Assembly (NCBI RefSeq): GCF_030408835.1
Contig: NZ_CP047357.1
Coordinates: 62,001-126,000, forward strand
From: Corynebacterium freneyi
GTDB taxonomy: Bacteria > Actinomycetota > Actinomycetes > Mycobacteriales > Mycobacteriaceae
Length of the DNA stretch: 64,000 bases
Direction: 5' to 3'
Part shown: piece by piece, positions 60,576 through 64,000 of the stretch
Numbering within the stretch: the first letter of the stretch is position 1
How the letters are laid out: each line of letters opens with the position of its first letter
Program-made: the position numbers and the translations under genes
Notes under the pieces: generated by a model
What the model was told of the DNA's origin: nothing
What the model saw: only the letters and a program-made list of their open reading frames with translations
The model's database searches: none

Positions 60576-61742
60576 CTACAGTCCCAGCGCGGCGAGGAGA
60601 CGGTCGGTCTCGGCCGCGTCGGTGACGGTGATGCGAACACCCTCGCCGCCGAAGAACCGCACGATGATGCCCTTCTCCGCCAAAAAAGCGCCGAAGGACG
60701 GGGAATCGACGACGTCGGCGTCGGAAAGCGAACCGACCCCGGCCAGCGCCGCCAGCCGATCCTCGGGCAGCCACACGAAGTTGGTCTGCGAATCGGGGAC
60801 GACGACCTCGGCCCCCGCGGCGCCGTTGATGGCGGCGGTCACGCGAACCCGCTGGTCGCGGACGCCGGCGATGCGGGCCTCGAGCTCGTCGACGGCGCGC
60901 AGCGACTCCACCGCCGCGACCTGCGCCAACGCGTTGACGGAGAACGGGATGCACACCTTGTTGATCGCCTCGATGATCTCGGCGGCGCCGAAAACGTAAC
61001 CGATGCGCAGGCCCGCCAGGCCGTAGACCTTGGAAAACGTCCGCAGTCCCACGACGTTGGGGTACTTCGCCACGGCGTCGATGGCGTTGGCGGTGTCGAC
61101 GCCGGTGGCGCGCCCGCCGGTGCCGCGGTCGCCGTCGGCGGGCTGCACGAATTCGATGTACGCCTCGTCGAGGGCGACGAGCACGTTGGCGGGCACCTTC
61201 GCCATGAAGGCCTCGAATTCGGCGGCGGTGATGGTGGTGCCGGACGGGTTGTTCGGGTTGCAGATGAACACCAGGCGGGTGCGGTCGCCGATCTTGGCGG
61301 CCATGGCGTCGAGGTCGTGGCGATGGTCGGCGTCGAGCGGGACGGCGACGGGCACGGCGCCGGCGACGCGGGCGAGGATGGGGTAGGCCTCGAAGCTGCG
61401 CCATGCGAAGATGACTTCGTCGCCGTCGGTGCAGGTCGCCTGGATCAGTTGCTGGCACAGGGCGGATGAGCCGCAGCCGACGGCGACGTGGGTCGTCGGC
61501 AGGCCGAGGTGGTCGGCGATGGTGGTGCGCGCGTCGACGGCGGCCATGTCGGGGTAGCGGTTGATGCCGGCGGCGGCGTCGACGATGGCGTCGCGCACGG
61601 AGGGCAGCGGCCCCTGCGTCATTTCGTTGCTGGCCAGCTTCAGGGCGCCGGGCGTGGTTTTGCCGGGGACGTACGAGGGGATCAGGTTCAGATCTTCGCG
61701 GGTCGTCGGGCGGGCCTGGTCGGGGGTGGTGCTGCCGGTCAT
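60576..61742 (-). CDS. pat: Aromatic/histidinol-phosphate-type aminotransferase (Pat)
   Basis: 388 aa from ATG 61742. Fold type I PLP enzyme: LASNEMTQGPLPSV at the start, ICNPNNPSGT, LDEAYIEF and the Schiff-base Lys in RTFSKVYGLAGLRIGY. The VPGKTTPGALKLASNE opening is that of actinobacterial Pat (phenylalanine/tyrosine transamination) rather than HisC within the his operon, and no his genes are nearby. Monocistronic. An 11-mer of the extended intergenic form lies 25 bp upstream of the start (61767). Confidence 0.9.
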   Translation of the reverse strand: MTGSTTPDQARPTTREDLNLIPSYVPGKTTPGALKLASNEMTQGPLPSVRDAIVDAAAGINRYPDMAAVDARTTIADHLGLPTTHVAVGCGSSALCQQLIQATCTDGDEVIFAWRSFEAYPILARVAGAVPVAVPLDADHRHDLDAMAAKIGDRTRLVFICNPNNPSGTTITAAEFEAFMAKVPANVLVALDEAYIEFVQPADGDRGTGGRATGVDTANAIDAVAKYPNVVGLRTFSKVYGLAGLRIGYVFGAAEIIEAINKVCIPFSVNALAQVAAVESLRAVDELEARIAGVRDQRVRVTAAINGAAGAEVVVPDSQTNFVWLPEDRLAALAGVGSLSDADVVDSPSFGAFLAEKGIIVRFFGGEGVRITVTDAAETDRLLAALGL

Positions 61743-61956
61743 GGCGAAAACCTTACGCGTCCGGTTGCTTTGCGACGCCCGCCGGGCGGTGGTTCGCCGG
61801 GGTGGCGCCGTGTTTCGGGGGTGTCGGGTGGGGACGAAACGGAGGAGGGGCGGGGCCAATCGGGGGGAGGGGCGGCCGAATCGGTCCGGGTGCGGGGTGC
61901 GGTCGGAGGGTTTTTGCCTCGTGCGGCGGCGCTCGGCTAGAATTCCCGTGGTGCAC

Positions 61957-62045
61957 GGAGGCGTGCCAGAGCGGCCGAATGGGGCTCCCTGCTAAGGAGT
62001 TGCCTGTCTTGCGACGGGCCGGAGGTTCGAATCCTCTCGCCTCCG
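61957..62045 (+). tRNA. tRNA-Ser (anticodon GCT)
   Basis: Acceptor GGAGGCG (61957-61963) pairs with CGCCTCC (62038-62044), discriminator G62045, and CCA is encoded at 62046-62048. Loop CTGCTAA gives anticodon GCT at 61991-61993. Long variable arm with TGTCTTGCGACGGG. Six bases before the next tRNA. Confidence 0.96.
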
Positions 62046-62051
62046 CCACTA

Positions 62052-62124
62052 GCGCCCGTAGCTCAACGGATAGAGCATCTGACTACGGATCAGAAGGTTA
62101 GGGGTTCGAATCCCTTCGGGCGCA
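62052..62124 (+). tRNA. tRNA-Arg (anticodon ACG)
   Basis: Acceptor GCGCCCG (62052-62058) pairs with CGGGCGC (62117-62123), discriminator A62124. Loop CTACGGA gives anticodon ACG at 62085-62087 (read as ICG). T-loop GGTTCGAATCC. CCA not encoded. Confidence 0.96.
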
Positions 62125-62131
62125 CGATGTG

Positions 62132-62162
62132 ACCCCGGTACGTGTTCGCGTGCCGGGGTTTT
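62132..62162 (+). terminator. Terminator of the tRNA pair
   Basis: ACCCCGGTACG pairs with CGTGCCGGGGT around TGTTCG, followed by TTT; seven bases after tRNA-Arg. Confidence 0.85.
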
Positions 62163-62303
62163 CGCATGCGGGGCCACCGTTGATGCGGTCGCCGTCGTTG
62201 CCGCACTGGCCGATGTTGGTGATGTGGCAATAAACGGCGGCGTCGGTGCGTTGTGTGGGTCAGATCCAGAAAAGCAGTGTCCCCGACCCGCTGAGGAGCG
62301 ATC

Positions 62304-63290
62304 ATGATCCGCACCGAGACCATCCTCGACCTGGCCACCATCGGCGGAAAGCAGACCCACGCCGAAGCCCTGCAGGGCTCCATCGCCCTGGCGCAGACCG
62401 CCGAAAAGGCCGGGTACGAGCGGATCTGGTACGCCGAGCACCACAACATGCCGTCCATCGCGTCGTCGGCGCCGGCAGTGCTCATCGCCGCGATCGCCGC
62501 GCGGACCGAGAAGATCAAGCTCGGCTCCGGCGGCGTCATGCTGCCGAACCACTCGCCGCTGACCATCGCGGAGCAGTTCGGCACCCTGGCGAACCTCCAC
62601 CCGGGTCGCATCGAGCTGGGGCTGGGCCGCGCGCCGGGCACCGACCAGCGCACCATGCGGGCGCTGCGCCGCGATCCCCGTTCCGCCGACTCTTTCCCCC
62701 AGGACGTCCAGGAGCTGCAGGGATATCTCGGCGACGAAACTCTCGTCCCCGGCATCAACGCGATCCCCGGCAAGGGGACGCACGTGCCGCTGTACATCCT
62801 CGGTTCGTCGCTGTTCGGGGCGCAGCTCGCCGCGGCGCTCGGCCTGCCGTACGCGTTCGCCTCGCACTTCGCCCCCGACGCGATGCTGCAGGCGATGGAG
62901 GTGTACCGCGAGAACTTCAAGCCCTCCGAGGTGCTGTCGGAGCCGCACGCCTTCGCCACCATGAACGTCGTCGCCTCCGACGACGAGGAAGACGCGGCCC
63001 GCCAGCTGGTCGCGGTCCAGCGTGGCCTGGTGCGGTCGCTGCTCGGCGGCGGCCGCCGCTTCACCGACGAGGAAGCCGACATGATCCTGGACAGCCCGCA
63101 GGGCATGCGGGTCAAGAACATGTTCGGCCACGTCGCGGTGGGCACGCCGGACCGTGTGCGGGAGCAGATCGCCGAATTCGGCCGGTACTCCACCGCCGAC
63201 GAACTCATCGTCGTCCACCAGGCCAACCGCCTCGACGACCGACTCCGGTCAGTCGAACTCACCGCGCGGGCGCTCGGCCTGGGGCGGTGA
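62304..63290 (+). CDS. Luciferase-like (LLM class) flavin-dependent monooxygenase
   Basis: 328 aa from ATG 62304 (GAGGAGCGATC upstream). TIM-barrel LLM fold: [56 protein letters not shown] and [11 protein letters not shown]. The WYAEHH motif and length match the YhbW-like group that oxidises a small molecule with reduced FMN. Substrate unknown. Convergent with the next gene, 15 bp apart. Confidence 0.9.
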   Translation: MIRTETILDLATIGGKQTHAEALQGSIALAQTAEKAGYERIWYAEHHNMPSIASSAPAVLIAAIAARTEKIKLGSGGVMLPNHSPLTIAEQFGTLANLHPGRIELGLGRAPGTDQRTMRALRRDPRSADSFPQDVQELQGYLGDETLVPGINAIPGKGTHVPLYILGSSLFGAQLAAALGLPYAFASHFAPDAMLQAMEVYRENFKPSEVLSEPHAFATMNVVASDDEEDAARQLVAVQRGLVRSLLGGGRRFTDEEADMILDSPQGMRVKNMFGHVAVGTPDRVREQIAEFGRYSTADELIVVHQANRLDDRLRSVELTARALGLGR

Positions 63291-63305
63291 CGGGAAGGGG
63301 AGGGC

Positions 63306-64000
63306 TCAGCGCACCTTCTTGCCGTAGGTCTCCGCTATCGCCCGCGCCGTCGCCTTCGCATGCGGGCCCAGGCCCGTGATCGTCGCCGACCCCGGGCCCG
63401 TCCAATCGCCGTAACCCACCAAATGCAGACCCGGGACCGCCGGTTCGCGGCCATCCAGCAGCGACCGCACGGGGCCCAATGCCGGCCGGAAACCCGTGCA
63501 CCAGATCAGATGATCGAACCCGGCTGCGCCGTCATCGCCGTTGAGCTCGTCCATCGAGGAGAACATCGGCGTCGCCCGCAATCGCCCCTCGTCGCGGGCG
63601 GCGAGCACCTCGGGCAGCATCACGATGTCGCCCAACCGCGAATCCGGCCCCGGATCCTCCTCGTCACGCAGAATCGCCACCATTCGCTCCCGATTGCGAC
63701 GGAACAGCACCCGGCCATCGACGTCGTCGGGCATCCACTGCGGCTCGCGGCGCGTGAACCAGGTGACGTCGGCGACCCTCGTCAACTCCGCCGCGATCTG
63801 CGCCGCCGAGTTGGCCCCGCCGACCACCGCCACCTTCGAACCCCGGAACGGCTCCACCCCCGGATAGTTCGCCGAATGCCACTGCTTTCCGACGAACCGA
63901 CCCGGTAGATGGGGTACGAACGGCGCCGACCACGTGCCGGTCGCCGCGACGACGTGATCCGCCGCCCATGACCGGTCATCGGCGTGAATCAGGAACCGCC
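63306..64000 (-). CDS. Flavin-containing monooxygenase (CzcO-like), 5' part beyond the window
   Basis: The frame is open to the end of the window, at least 231 codons, ending at 63306. Visible part: AADHVVAATGTWSAPFVPHL, FMO-type motif GKQWHSANYPG, the NADPH Rossmann motif VAVVGGANSAAQIAAEL, IWCTGFRP and a C-terminal GYGDWTGPGSATITG. These fit class B flavin monooxygenases or thioredoxin-reductase-like oxidoreductases. The FAD-binding N-terminus is missing here. An internal ATG at 63857 would cut off the motif GKQWHS and is not the start. Confidence 0.85.
   Translation of the reverse strand, partial: RFLIHADDRSWAADHVVAATGTWSAPFVPHLPGRFVGKQWHSANYPGVEPFRGSKVAVVGGANSAAQIAAELTRVADVTWFTRREPQWMPDDVDGRVLFRRNRERMVAILRDEEDPGPDSRLGDIVMLPEVLAARDEGRLRATPMFSSMDELNGDDGAAGFDHLIWCTGFRPALGPVRSLLDGREPAVPGLHLVGYGDWTGPGSATITGLGPHAKATARAIAETYGKKVR

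Larger units (their letters stand above)
313..61777. repeat. Dispersed 11-mer CGTCG-YV-AAGC, 37 copies (span of the family, not one element)
   Basis: Hand scan. Forward copies (CGTCGYVAAGC) start at 326, 3185, 5886, 6606, 8592, 9504, 12184, 18793, 20759, 26715, 29735, 41262, 44205, 45670, 50819, 50987, 52676, 56189, 58030. Reverse copies (GCTTBRCGACG) start at 313, 2866, 5715, 11398, 15184, 19850, 24434, 29472, 32381, 37191, 38300, 43335, 52426, 52694, 52812, 54239, 55230, 61767. The variable pair is TC in 20, TA in 7, CA in 7 and TG in 3. Nineteen are inside genes and 18 between genes, although intergenic DNA is only about a tenth of the window. Flanks are also conserved: most have GN before the word, and intergenic ones extend to TTGCTTTRCGACGCC. 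Read as codons it gives VVK, LDD, SSS, LTT, RRQA, LHD, LYD or VAK, so selection is on DNA, not protein. Confidence 0.85.

Noticed and set aside
313..61777. The 11-mer as a protein-level motif (Val-Val-Lys)
   Set aside because: It occurs in at least five different codon contexts on both strands and often between genes.
313..61777. The 11-mer as a KOPS or Chi-like polarity word
   Set aside because: Copies are balanced, 19 against 18, with no run of one orientation across 64 kb.
1..64000. CRISPR arrays, rRNA operons and insertion sequences
   Set aside because: No regularly spaced direct repeats, no rRNA sequence and no transposase-like protein was seen on either strand.

Overview
The window is high-GC actinobacterial DNA and reads as the chromosome of a Corynebacterium (Mycobacteriales). 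The strongest reason is a long, nearly complete set of arabinogalactan genes in the corynebacterial order: emb, aftA, dprE2, dprE1, a GtrA protein, glfT2, glfT1, wzt, wzm, an aminotransferase-fold protein and a quinone oxidoreductase. A DtxR-type heme locus (hmuTUV plus hmuO) supports this. I see no prophage, insertion sequence, CRISPR array or rRNA. Species cannot be fixed from the sequence alone.

Layout. 1-813: end of an unknown gene, then 670 bp of repeats. 813-6000: fatty-acid activation and oxidation (fadD, an acyl-CoA-oxidase-like fadE) with a secreted HNH nuclease lipoprotein. 6072-9114: a YbjQ protein and a membrane-fused NirK-like copper protein. 9286-15141: a GT2 glycosyltransferase facing an operon of large catalase, acyl-CoA-dehydrogenase-like protein, PIG-L deacetylase and NodS-like methyltransferase. 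15220-21865: HPP protein, ROK regulator, S4 protein, Abi-family defence gene, glyoxalase-fold protein, isopropylmalate-type dehydrogenase and a lipoprotein. 22055-25942: heme import and degradation. 25975-32592: M13 peptidase, PrsW-type protease, GH25 lysozyme and a Nudix-LOG fusion. 32756-52001: arabinogalactan synthesis, in which galactan is built on decaprenyl lipid (GlfT1, GlfT2), flipped or exported (Wzm/Wzt), and decorated with arabinose (AftA, Emb) from the DPA donor made by DprE1/E2. 52151-53085: tRNA-Ser and repeats. 53086-60168: a block of surface and secreted proteins (two Gly-rich anchored proteins bracketing three tandem secreted paralogues, the third frameshifted, then two serine-hydrolase-fold lipoproteins). 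60576-64000: aromatic aminotransferase, two tRNAs, a luciferase-like monooxygenase and a partial flavin monooxygenase.

The most striking signal is not a gene. An 11-base word, CGTCG-YV-AAGC, occurs 37 times by my hand count, on both strands equally, inside genes in many reading frames and strongly enriched between genes, often just past stop codons, sometimes as inverted pairs that make a hairpin. This is the signature of a DNA-uptake-sequence-like or comparable genome-wide recognition word, and I know of none described for Corynebacterium. A second unexplained element is a 74-bp palindrome-ended repeat present three times, two copies of which sit in a larger duplicated unit that carries the 11-mer.
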